Shown in pieces: positions 7,360 through 13,721 of a DNA stretch of 13,721 bases (position 1 is its first letter; every line of letters starts with the position of its first letter). This DNA is from an uncultured Marinosulfonomonas sp. GTDB lineage: Bacteria > Pseudomonadota > Alphaproteobacteria > Rhodobacterales > Rhodobacteraceae. The translations under genes and the position numbers were made by a program. The stretch is from NCBI GenBank assembly GCA_947311455.1, contig CAMZKY010000238.1, positions 1 through 13,721 of the forward strand, given 5' to 3'. Under the pieces are notes generated by a model. It saw only the letters and a program-made list of their open reading frames with translations, was not told where the DNA came from and did not search any database.

Positions 7360-8157
7360 ATGGGCATTCACCCAAGTGCAAAAATCCACGCCAGCGCGGT
7401 GATTGACGATGGCTGCAGCATTGGTGAAGGCTGTGTGATCGGGCCGTTTTGTTGTGTTGGGCCAAAGGTTGTGTTGGCTGAGCGGGTTGAAATCAAAAGC
7501 CACACGGTGGTGACGGGCAATACTGAAATTGGTGATGACACGGTGATCTTTCCATTTGCTTCGGTTGGTGAAATCCCCCAGGATCTGAAATTTTCCGGCG
7601 AAGATACGCGCCTGATCATCGGCAAACGCAATCGCATCCGCGAAGGCGCAACCCTGAATACAGGCACTGAAGGTGGCGGCGGGATTACCCGTGTTGGTGA
7701 TGATTGCCTGTTTATGACAGGTGCGCATGTGGGGCATGACGCGCAAGTGGGCAATCATGTGATTATGGCCAATCAAGCCGCACTTGCAGGGCATTGTATT
7801 GTCGAAGACAATGTCATTATTGGCGGGTTGTCTGGCATTCACCAGTTTGTGCGCATTGGACGTGGCGCAATCATTGGCGCGGTTACCATGGTTACAAACG
7901 ATGTGATCCCTTACGGATTGGTGCAATCCAATCGCGGGGTTCTGGACGGGCTAAATCTGGTAGGGTTAAAGCGCGGTGGGGTGGATCGAACCGATATCAC
8001 GGCGCTGCGCGCTGCATTTCAGATGTTGTCACAAGGCGAAGGCACCTTCCATGAACGCGCGGCGCGATTGAAAGGCGAAAGCACAAGTTCGTATGTAGAC
8101 GAAATTGTCGGCTTTATTTTGGGAACAAGTGATCGCTCGTTCTTAACGCCAAAATAA
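7360..8157 (+). CDS. lpxA: UDP-N-acetylglucosamine O-acyltransferase LpxA
   Basis: LpxA moves a 3-hydroxyacyl chain from ACP to the 3-OH of UDP-GlcNAc, the first step of lipid A synthesis in the cytoplasm. The 265-residue protein is a left-handed beta-helix built of hexapeptide repeats ([IV]GxxxxI type) through about residue 190, followed by a helical C-terminus. Conserved residues are seen at H123 and H126 (GAHVGHD; H126 matches the catalytic H125 of E. coli), H145 and H161 (HQF). GLNLVGLKRGGVDRTDITALRAAF is the usual start of the C-terminal part. At the place of E. coli G173, which sets acyl chain length, there is A174. The start follows fabZ by 3 nt with GAGGA at 7348-7352. The TAA stop overlaps the lpxI ATG (TAATG). 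Confidence 0.97.
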   Translation: MGIHPSAKIHASAVIDDGCSIGEGCVIGPFCCVGPKVVLAERVEIKSHTVVTGNTEIGDDTVIFPFASVGEIPQDLKFSGEDTRLIIGKRNRIREGATLNTGTEGGGGITRVGDDCLFMTGAHVGHDAQVGNHVIMANQAALAGHCIVEDNVIIGGLSGIHQFVRIGRGAIIGAVTMVTNDVIPYGLVQSNRGVLDGLNLVGLKRGGVDRTDITALRAAFQMLSQGEGTFHERAARLKGESTSSYVDEIVGFILGTSDRSFLTPK

Positions 8158-8954
8158 TGACAGACCGTATTGCAATCCTTGCCGGAACGGGGCTCTTGCC
8201 GCAATTATTGGCCAAATCCAAGCCTGATGCGCTGTTTGTCAGCTTTGCGGGTGTTGATGTTGAATTACCGCAAAACCCCCATATCGCAGCCAGTTTTGAA
8301 ACCTTGGGTGCATTGTTTGAAGGGCTGCATGCTGCGGGGATCACACAGGTGTGTTTTGCCGGCGCCATGAGCCGGCCACAGCTTGATCCACAAAAATTTG
8401 ATACCAAAATGATCAGCCTTGCGCCGCGTTTAATGGCGGCCATGGGGCAAGGGGATGATGGGCTGCTCCGGGAGGTTATGTTGGTGTTTGCCGAGGAAGG
8501 TTTCCAAGTGATCGGCGCGCATCAGATTTTGCCGGATTTGGTGCTTGCGGCAGGCACCGCTGTGGGCGCGCAGTCTGCACAGGATCAAATTGATACAACC
8601 CGCGCACAATCCATTCTTGCCGCGCTTGGCGCGCAGGATGTAGGGCAGGGCGCGGTTGTAGCGGGTGGGCAATGTTTGGGGATCGAAACCCTGCAAGGCA
8701 CCAATGCGATGTTGTCCTTTGTGGCGGCAACCCCTGCACATTTACGCCGCGCCAAGGGGGTGTTTGTAAAACAGCCCAAGCCAGATCAGGATTTGCGCAT
8801 TGATATGCCTGCGATTGGCATGGAAACTGTGGCGCATGTGATCAATGCCGGCCTTGCGGGGGTGGTGATTTCGGCTGATGCGGTGCTGGTTTTGGAGCGC
8901 GACAAGGTTTTTGCGGCGCTAAAGGATGCAGGCGTATTCCTGCATGTTGTTTGA
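8157..8954 (+). CDS. lpxI: UDP-2,3-diacylglucosamine diphosphatase LpxI
   Basis: LpxI (DUF1009) hydrolyses UDP-2,3-diacylglucosamine to lipid X and UMP. It replaces the unrelated LpxH in alphaproteobacteria, as shown for Caulobacter crescentus. The 265-residue protein has two domains. The N-terminal one (to about 130) shows AILAGTGLLPQLLA and VDVELPQNPHIAASFETLGALFEGLHAAGI, followed by VCFAGAMSRPQL. The C-terminal one opens with DQIDTTRAQSILAALGAQDVGQGAVVAGGQCLGIETLQGT and ends with LRIDMPAIGMETV and GLAGVVISADAVLVLERDKV. D216 in IDMPAIG is probably the catalytic aspartate (D225 in Caulobacter). The place between lpxA and lpxB fits the pathway order exactly. The gene shares one base with lpxA and one with lpxB and has no separate ribosome binding site, so translation is coupled. 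Confidence 0.95.
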   Translation: MTDRIAILAGTGLLPQLLAKSKPDALFVSFAGVDVELPQNPHIAASFETLGALFEGLHAAGITQVCFAGAMSRPQLDPQKFDTKMISLAPRLMAAMGQGDDGLLREVMLVFAEEGFQVIGAHQILPDLVLAAGTAVGAQSAQDQIDTTRAQSILAALGAQDVGQGAVVAGGQCLGIETLQGTNAMLSFVAATPAHLRRAKGVFVKQPKPDQDLRIDMPAIGMETVAHVINAGLAGVVISADAVLVLERDKVFAALKDAGVFLHVV

Positions 8955-10102
8955 TGCGCCTATACGTAATAGCAGGCGAGGTTTCAGGCGATCGTTTGGG
9001 GGGGGCGTTGCTTGAAGGGCTGCATCAGCTTACGGATGATTTGGAGTTACACGGGGTTGGTGGGCCGCTGATGGCGGCGCAAGGGTTGAACAGCCAGTTT
9101 CCTATGGATGAATTGTCGGTGATGGGGATCGCCGAGGTGCTGCCCAAATACCGCGCGCTGAAACGCCGTATTCGCGAATGCGCCGACGAGGTGTTGCGCC
9201 TGAAACCTGACGTTCTGCTTACCATCGACAGCCCTGATTTTTGCTTGCGGGTGGCCAAGCTGGTAAAAGCACAAAGCGATATCAAAACCATTCATTACGT
9301 TGCGCCCAGCGTTTGGGCATGGCGCGAAGGGCGCGCGGCAAAAATGGCGCGGGTGATTGATCATGTGCTGGCATTATTACCGTTCGAGCCGCCTTTGATG
9401 CAGGCTACTGGAATGGGCTGTGATTTTGTTGGGCATCCTGTGGTGTCCGAACCTGTGGCCAGCGCGCATGAATGTGCACAATTTCGCAAGCAATATGATG
9501 TTGGTGAGGATCCGATGCTGTTGGTTTTGCCCGGATCTCGCCGCGGTGAAGTGGAACGTTTAAGCCCGATTTTTGGTGCTGCGCTGGAAATGCTGGTGCG
9601 AAACCAACCAGACATTAAAATCGTATTGCCAGCCGCAGCCCCGGTCGCGGCACGGGTGAAAGAGCTGGTGGCAGGCTGGAGCGTGCCGGTTTTGGTGCTT
9701 GATCCCAATGATTTGGCGGACGCTCAACAGCAAAAGCGCGCCGCCTTTGGCGCGGCGGATTTGGCACTTGCGGCCTCGGGTACGGTATCGCTTGAACTGG
9801 CAGCGGCCCAAACACCCATGGTGATTGCCTACGATATGAACTGGTTTAGCCGTTTGCTGATCGCAAAGATGTTAAAGGTAGACACCGTCACCTTGGTGAA
9901 TCTGGTGTCTGAAACGCGGGTTGTGCCTGAATTCTTGGGGAAAGATTGCACGCCTCAAGCTATTTCTAAAAGCCTGTCTGATGTTCTGTCTCAGCCCGGT
10001 CTTCAGATGCAGGCAATGGAAAGTACAATGAAACGGCTGGGAAAAGGCGATATCCCACCGGGATTGCGGGCTGCTAAGGTGGTTCTAAACCTCTCGGATT
10101 AA
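8954..10102 (+). CDS. lpxB: Lipid A disaccharide synthase LpxB
   Basis: LpxB (glycosyltransferase family 19) joins lipid X to UDP-2,3-diacylglucosamine to form the beta-1,6-linked disaccharide of lipid A at the inner membrane face. Motifs in order: AGEVSGDRLGG (residues 7-17), DSPDFCLRVAK, HYVAPSVWAWREGR, FVGHPV, LPGSRRGEVERL, and AASGTVSLELAAAQTPMVIAYDMNW. The family length (about 380) is matched. I place the start at ATG 8954, giving 382 residues and a TGATG overlap with lpxI like the TAATG overlap upstream. A TTG at 8951 would add one residue but is less likely. The end, at TAA 10100-10102, closes the lipid A group. No terminator is visible in the 55 nt before the next gene, so read-through is possible. 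Confidence 0.97.
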   Translation: MRLYVIAGEVSGDRLGGALLEGLHQLTDDLELHGVGGPLMAAQGLNSQFPMDELSVMGIAEVLPKYRALKRRIRECADEVLRLKPDVLLTIDSPDFCLRVAKLVKAQSDIKTIHYVAPSVWAWREGRAAKMARVIDHVLALLPFEPPLMQATGMGCDFVGHPVVSEPVASAHECAQFRKQYDVGEDPMLLVLPGSRRGEVERLSPIFGAALEMLVRNQPDIKIVLPAAAPVAARVKELVAGWSVPVLVLDPNDLADAQQQKRAAFGAADLALAASGTVSLELAAAQTPMVIAYDMNWFSRLLIAKMLKVDTVTLVNLVSETRVVPEFLGKDCTPQAISKSLSDVLSQPGLQMQAMESTMKRLGKGDIPPGLRAAKVVLNLSD

Positions 10103-10157
10103 GGCTGGAATTACGCCAAGTAAACGGTTAAGTTCAGTTTATCAGCAGGAGCACCTC

Positions 10158-10622
10158 ATGACAAAAACTTTGGTTGTTAATAATACCAGTTATCAAATTG
10201 ATCTACCGGATGATGTGCCGCTTCTTTGGGTTTTGCGCGATGAAATCGGTCTGACCGGTACAAAATTTGGCTGTGGCGTTTCTGCCTGCGGGGCCTGCAC
10301 GGTGCATATAAACGGCGCCTCGGTGCGATCCTGTCAGGTTCCCCTTTCGGATGTGGATGGGCCGGTTACCACCATCGAAGGCCTGGGTACGCCGGATAAC
10401 ATGGCGATTTTGCAAAAAGCATGGGTAAGCCATCAAGTGGCACAATGTGGATACTGCCAATCGGGGCAAATCATGCAGGCGGCTGATTTACTGGCACATA
10501 ATCCAAATCCAACGGATCAGGATATTGACGATGCGATGAATGGCAATCTTTGCCGCTGCGGCACCTATTCCCGCATCCGCGCCGCAATTAAAACCGCAGC
10601 CAGTGAAATGAACGGAGGTTAG
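10158..10622 (+). CDS. Molybdenum hydroxylase small 2Fe-2S subunit (IorA-like)
   Basis: This 154-residue protein is the electron-transfer subunit of a xanthine dehydrogenase-family hydroxylase. The N-terminal plant-type ferredoxin domain binds one 2Fe-2S cluster through C39, C44, C47 and C59 (FGCGVSACGACTVH...RSCQVP). The helical C-terminal domain binds a second cluster through C97, C100, C132 and C134 (CGYCQSGQIM...NLCRCGTY). All eight cysteines are present. The length and the lack of a FAD subunit gene nearby match the IorA type (isoquinoline 1-oxidoreductase alpha subunit and relatives). There is no signal peptide of its own. AGGAG at 10147-10151 gives a clear start. The large subunit follows after 3 nt, with GGAGG (10614-10618) inside this gene's end. 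The true substrate cannot be read from sequence. Confidence 0.93.
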   Translation: MTKTLVVNNTSYQIDLPDDVPLLWVLRDEIGLTGTKFGCGVSACGACTVHINGASVRSCQVPLSDVDGPVTTIEGLGTPDNMAILQKAWVSHQVAQCGYCQSGQIMQAADLLAHNPNPTDQDIDDAMNGNLCRCGTYSRIRAAIKTAASEMNGG

Positions 10623-10625
10623 AAT

Positions 10626-12875
10626 ATGGGACGGATTAAAAAATATACCCGTCGTGCCTTTGTGATTGGCTCGGCTGCCGTTGCTGGTGGTGTTGCCTTT
10701 GGTGTTTATCAAGCCAAGCGCAGTTTGCCCAATCCACTATCTGCTAGCGCAGGTGAAACTGTGTTAAATCCCTATGTGATTATTGATCAAAACGGTGTCA
10801 CAATAATCGCGCCACGGGCCGAAATGGGCCAAGGCATTCATTCTGCATTGGCGGCAATGGTTGCCGAAGAACTGGACGTGGATTGGCGCGATGTGACGGT
10901 TTTGCACGGCCCACCCGCGCAGATCTATTATAACGGTGCATTGATGCAAGGGCACGCCAGATATGATGATCGTGAAGGCGGTTTTTTAGGGAATTTGCAA
11001 GCCAGCGCCATGGATGTATTACCCAAAACCCTTGGTTTGCAGGTAACGGGAGGCTCTACCAGCAGCATCGACGGATTTGAGAAAATGCGTATGGCAGGGG
11101 CAATGGCACGTGAAATGTTGAAAATGGCCGCTGTAAAACAGGGCGGCGGGCCGGATATCGGCCAGTGGCGCACAGAAAACGGCTTTGTAATTTCACCAGA
11201 TGAAACCAAGATCGTTTATGCCGATTTGGCTGAAATTGCGGCTACGTTAACACCGCCAAAATCCGTGCCGTTGAAGGCAGAAAAAGACTGGAAAATACTG
11301 AGTCATGATATGCCGCGCCCCGATATGTTGGCAAAATCTACGGGCACCGCGCAGTACGGGGCGGATAAACGCCTTAAAGGGATGAAATTCGCCACGGTTC
11401 GAATGAATCCACATCTTGGGGGCGTGATGCTTTCGATGAATTCAGACGTGGCACAAAAAATGGCGGGGGTGGAAAGGATTGTTGATCTTGAAACCGGTTT
11501 CGCCGTGATTGCCAGCAACACGTGGTTGGCGATGCAAGCGGCCGATGCCGTCGAGGTGGTGTGGGGCAAAGCCGATTTTCCATCAACCAATGCCGCGATA
11601 AACCGAAAAATAGAGGATTCTCTCGAAAACCCTGCAAACTCCACAGGGCGAGAGGATGGCGACCTTTCAAAACGCTATGATGGGGCAATTTCCGTTGCTG
11701 CCGATTATCACGTGCCGTTTTTGGCCCACACGACGATGGAGCCAATGAATGCCACAGCATTATTCACAGGCGAAACGCTTGAGATTTGGTGTGGCAATCA
11801 GGCACCGCTGGCCCTGCGCGACGCTGCGGCTAATGCCGTTGGATTGGATGGTGAAAAGGTGCACGTGCATGTGCCCTTTATGGGGGGCGGGTTTGGGCGC
11901 CGTGTCGAAGCCGATGCTGGGGTTCTGGCGGCACGCATTGCCAAAGCCATGCCAAACACACCGATTAAAACCATGTGGCGCCGTGAAGAAGACATTCAGC
12001 ATGATTTCTATCGGCCTGCGGCCGCCGCGCAGTTTCATGGAATTGTCCACGATGGAAAGGCGGTGTTGTTGGATGCCAAAATAGCGGCCCCCTCGGTAAC
12101 GCGCCAATCGGTGAAACGGTTCTCCGGTTTTGAGACAGGCGGGGCCGATAGCGCCCATCTTGAGGCCGCTGCCGAACAACCTTATGCAATTGAAAACTAT
12201 CGCATTCGTGGATATTTGACGGATTTAAATATTCCGGTCGGGTATTGGCGTTCTGTTGCCAGCTCGTTTAACGGTTTTTTCCACGAAAGCTTTATTGATG
12301 AAATGGCCCATGCCGCTGGTGCTGATCCGCTTGCATTTCGGCGTGATCTGATTGCGCCGAATTCCCAAAGTGCCGCTACAGTTCTGGATGTGGTGCAGGA
12401 AATGTCAAACTGGACAGGAACCACACCAAAAGGCATTGGGCGGGGCGTGGCCTTTACCTGGTCATTCGGAACACCCGTGGCCCAAGTGATTGAGGTGCAA
12501 CAAACCGACGATGGCATTAAAATCACCAAGGCCTGGATAGCGTGTGATGTCGGCACCGCCCTTGATCCCCGCAATATCCGTGCGCAAATGGAAAGCGGCT
12601 TGATTTATGGGTTATCCGCTGCGGTGCATGGTGAAATCAGCTTTGAAAACGGGCGTGTGGAACAAAGAAATTTCCCCGATTATGATGCCTTACGCATGGG
12701 AACGGTGCCGCAAACCGAGGTGCGTATTTTAGAGAACAACACCCATCTAGGTGGTGTCGGCGAGCCGGGCACGCCACCGTCTATGCCTGCGCTGGCAAAT
12801 GCCTTGTTTGATCTTACGGGCACACGCGCACGTACGTTGCCACTTGCAAAAAGTTTTGATTTCATCTCGGCGTAA
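10626..12875 (+). CDS. Tat-exported molybdopterin-binding large subunit (IorB-like)
   Basis: This 749-residue protein is the molybdenum cofactor-binding catalytic subunit that hydroxylates an N-heterocycle or oxidises an aldehyde with the small 2Fe-2S subunit. It begins with a Tat signal: KKYTRRAFVIG with the arginine pair R9-R10, then an Ala/Gly-rich hydrophobic stretch to about residue 28. Domain motifs include AEMGQGIHSALAAMVAEELDVDW, HTTMEPMNATA (H368-M371-E372-P373), MGGGFGRR (419-426), and GGVGEPGTPPSMPALANA with the presumed catalytic base E713. The GGGFGRR form, rather than GGGFGGK, is typical of the isoquinoline 1-oxidoreductase branch. A single chain holds the whole large subunit, with no separate FAD subunit. 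The substrate is unknown; iorB is avoided as a symbol because function within this branch varies. Confidence 0.93.
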   Translation: MGRIKKYTRRAFVIGSAAVAGGVAFGVYQAKRSLPNPLSASAGETVLNPYVIIDQNGVTIIAPRAEMGQGIHSALAAMVAEELDVDWRDVTVLHGPPAQIYYNGALMQGHARYDDREGGFLGNLQASAMDVLPKTLGLQVTGGSTSSIDGFEKMRMAGAMAREMLKMAAVKQGGGPDIGQWRTENGFVISPDETKIVYADLAEIAATLTPPKSVPLKAEKDWKILSHDMPRPDMLAKSTGTAQYGADKRLKGMKFATVRMNPHLGGVMLSMNSDVAQKMAGVERIVDLETGFAVIASNTWLAMQAADAVEVVWGKADFPSTNAAINRKIEDSLENPANSTGREDGDLSKRYDGAISVAADYHVPFLAHTTMEPMNATALFTGETLEIWCGNQAPLALRDAAANAVGLDGEKVHVHVPFMGGGFGRRVEADAGVLAARIAKAMPNTPIKTMWRREEDIQHDFYRPAAAAQFHGIVHDGKAVLLDAKIAAPSVTRQSVKRFSGFETGGADSAHLEAAAEQPYAIENYRIRGYLTDLNIPVGYWRSVASSFNGFFHESFIDEMAHAAGADPLAFRRDLIAPNSQSAATVLDVVQEMSNWTGTTPKGIGRGVAFTWSFGTPVAQVIEVQQTDDGIKITKAWIACDVGTALDPRNIRAQMESGLIYGLSAAVHGEISFENGRVEQRNFPDYDALRMGTVPQTEVRILENNTHLGGVGEPGTPPSMPALANALFDLTGTRARTLPLAKSFDFISA

Positions 12876-12903
12876 GAAAGGTTCGCAAATTGCCAGCCTT
12901 TCT
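12875..12903 (+). terminator. Weak hairpin after the large-subunit gene
   Basis: AGAAAGG (12875-12881) pairs with CCTTTCT (12897-12903) across a 15-nt loop that itself contains the small palindrome GCAAATTGC. It begins on the stop codon of the large-subunit gene. The tract after it (CGTTATATTT) is AT-rich but is not a T-run, so it may be a weak terminator or a 3' stabilising hairpin. Confidence 0.4.
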
Positions 12904-13023
12904 CGTTATATTTAGGTGTGGCGCCCATCGAAATTAGCATTTCATGCGATAAAATCAATCAAGAATACATTATAAACGCCTCGTAATCCTTTGTTTAAAA
13001 TGTAGTTTCATCCAACCTGCAAA

Positions 13024-13047
13024 AACCATTAAACTAGTTTAATGGTT
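13024..13047. promoter_or_regulatory. 24-bp perfect palindrome, candidate operator
   Basis: The half-site AACCATTAAACT is followed directly by its exact reverse complement AGTTTAATGGTT. Folded as RNA or DNA it could form a 10-bp stem with a CTAG loop. It is AT-rich and lies about 80 bp before the candidate -35 of the activator gene, as expected for a binding site of a dimeric regulator. Read leftward it is followed by a T-run, but no minus-strand gene ends there. The regulator is not in the window. Confidence 0.45.
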
Positions 13048-13126
13048 CTTGTAAAAAGCCGTTTGAACCGCCCCAGATTCCCTGAACCAACCGCGTATTT
13101 CTACAAATAAATGACGTTTTTGGCCA

Positions 13127-13154
13127 TTGCACCTGCGCCGCGCATTGCTACAAA
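13127..13154 (+). promoter_or_regulatory. Candidate promoter of the corrinoid activator gene
   Basis: TTGCAC (13127-13132, three of six consensus bases) stands 16 nt before TACAAA (13149-13154, four of six). Transcription would begin near 13161 and leave about a 20-nt leader carrying GAGG (13171-13174) ahead of ATG 13183. The elements are moderate, so this is a suggestion only. Confidence 0.35.
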
Positions 13155-13182
13155 GGCAGAGATGGAACAAGAGGTGCGCGAT

Positions 13183-13721
13183 ATGTCACAAAACGATCCC
13201 ATGGTTATTTTCACGCCGTCCGGAAAGCGCGGTCATTTTCCGGTTGGCACTCCCGTTTTAACGGCGGCGCGCAAGCTGGGGGTTGATCTGGATTCCGTTT
13301 GCGGCGGGCGTGGAAAATGCTCGCGTTGTCAGGTCACACCGTCTTTTGGCGAGTTTCCAAAACACGGGCTTACGGTATCAAAAGATGCTGTTTCACCGTG
13401 GAACACCGTTGAGGAACGTTACAAATCCATTCGTGGGCTACTTGATGGGCGGCGTTTGGGCTGTCAAACCTTGGTTGAAGGCGACGTGGTGATTGATGTT
13501 CCCCCAGAAAGCCAAACCCATAACCAAGTGGTGCGCAAACGCGCCGAGGCACGTGATATCACCCTTGATCCGGCTGTGCGATTATATTTTATCGAGGTCG
13601 AGCAACCCGATATGCATGATCCCTCTGGCGATTTGGAGCGGGTGGTTAAAGCCCTGAAAGAACAATGGAATATTGGTGATGTGAGCGCCGATTTTCCGGT
13701 ACTGAACACACTCCAAACCCA
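13183..13721 (+). CDS. Corrinoid enzyme reductive activator (RACE/RamA-like), N-terminal part
   Basis: The gene runs off the right edge; 179 codons are visible. The N-terminal 2Fe-2S ferredoxin domain is clear: IFTPSGKRGHFPVGTPVLTAARKLGVDL, then cluster cysteines C40, C46, C49 (VCGGRGKCSRCQ) and C94 (RLGCQT). The following DARDITLDPAVRLYF-like stretch (residues 121-136) is the linker seen in COG3894/DUF4445 proteins, whose C-terminal ASKHA ATPase domain should lie beyond the window. Such proteins use ATP to reduce inactive cob(II)amide to cob(I)amide in corrinoid-dependent methyltransferases, for example in O-, N- or glycine-betaine demethylation. I chose ATG 13183 because GAGG lies 8 nt before it. 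In-frame ATGs at 13111, 13162 and 13201 are alternatives; 13162 has AAAGG 5 nt upstream. The function is assigned by family; the target methyltransferase is unseen. Confidence 0.85.
   Translation, partial: MSQNDPMVIFTPSGKRGHFPVGTPVLTAARKLGVDLDSVCGGRGKCSRCQVTPSFGEFPKHGLTVSKDAVSPWNTVEERYKSIRGLLDGRRLGCQTLVEGDVVIDVPPESQTHNQVVRKRAEARDITLDPAVRLYFIEVEQPDMHDPSGDLERVVKALKEQWNIGDVSADFPVLNTLQT

Larger units (their letters stand above)
12876..13182. other. 307-nt AT-rich intergenic region
   Basis: No gene is supported here. The stretch is clearly richer in A and T than its neighbours. It holds the hairpin after the large-subunit gene, a 24-bp perfect palindrome at 13024-13047, and a candidate promoter at 13127-13154 for the activator gene. 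The frame of the downstream gene is open back to 13111, but without a ribosome binding site there. No tRNA or recognisable small RNA was seen. Confidence 0.7.

Noticed and set aside
7345..7926. A 193-codon minus-strand open frame opposite lpxA
   Set aside because: It mirrors lpxA codons, has a His/Asn/Ala-biased composition and matches no family I know.
13024..13047. CtrA binding site within the palindrome
   Set aside because: The two TTAA elements are 6 nt apart, whereas the CtrA consensus is TTAA-N7-TTAA. The symmetry is also that of a dimer site with inverted, not direct, repeats.
1..13721. CRISPR arrays, tRNA or rRNA genes, insertion sequences, phage genes
   Set aside because: No regularly spaced repeats, cloverleaf-like segments, transposase motifs or integrase motifs were seen on either strand. 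The region reads as a stable chromosomal core plus a metabolic accessory segment.

Overview
The window is a chromosomal segment of an alphaproteobacterium, most likely from the Rhodobacterales (Roseobacter side). It is gene-dense, of moderate G+C by eye, and almost every gene is on the + strand. The placement rests on three things: the gene order uppS-cdsA-dxr-rseP-bamA-skp-fabZ-lpxA-lpxI-lpxB, the use of LpxI rather than LpxH for UDP-diacylglucosamine hydrolysis, and the corrinoid-enzyme activator at the right end. This is inference from gene content; no tree was computed.

Positions 1-3484 hold the end of uppS, then cdsA, dxr and rseP, tightly packed (4-bp overlap, 3-nt gap, 10-nt gap). They make undecaprenyl diphosphate, CDP-diacylglycerol and MEP-pathway isoprenoid precursor, and provide the site-2 protease of envelope stress signalling. 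Positions 3485-3844 are a break. They contain an unlisted 43-codon gene for a small single-span membrane protein, a strong hairpin terminator at 3730-3752, and a candidate promoter for bamA.

Positions 3845-6785 carry bamA and a Skp/OmpH-like chaperone gene, which together serve outer-membrane protein assembly. After a 112-nt spacer with a perfect hairpin come fabZ, lpxA, lpxI and lpxB (6898-10102), making 3-hydroxyacyl chains and the early lipid A intermediates. lpxA/lpxI and lpxI/lpxB overlap by one base each (TAATG, TGATG), so lpxB most probably starts at the ATG at 8954. lpxD, often found beside fabZ in other proteobacteria, is absent here.

Positions 10158-12875 leave the envelope theme. 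They encode a two-subunit molybdenum hydroxylase of the isoquinoline 1-oxidoreductase type: a small 2Fe-2S subunit and a large Mo-binding subunit with a Tat signal, so the complex is probably exported. An AT-rich 307-nt gap follows, with a hairpin just after the stop and a 24-bp perfect palindrome. The window ends inside a gene for a reductive activator of corrinoid-dependent methyltransferases (RACE/RamA-like, ASKHA domain), which suggests a C1/methyl-transfer cluster to the right.

No wholly new multi-gene system is visible. The least explained items are the 43-residue protein, the mini-ORF abutting the bamA start, the palindrome at 13024-13047, and the exported Mo hydroxylase with no visible electron acceptor.
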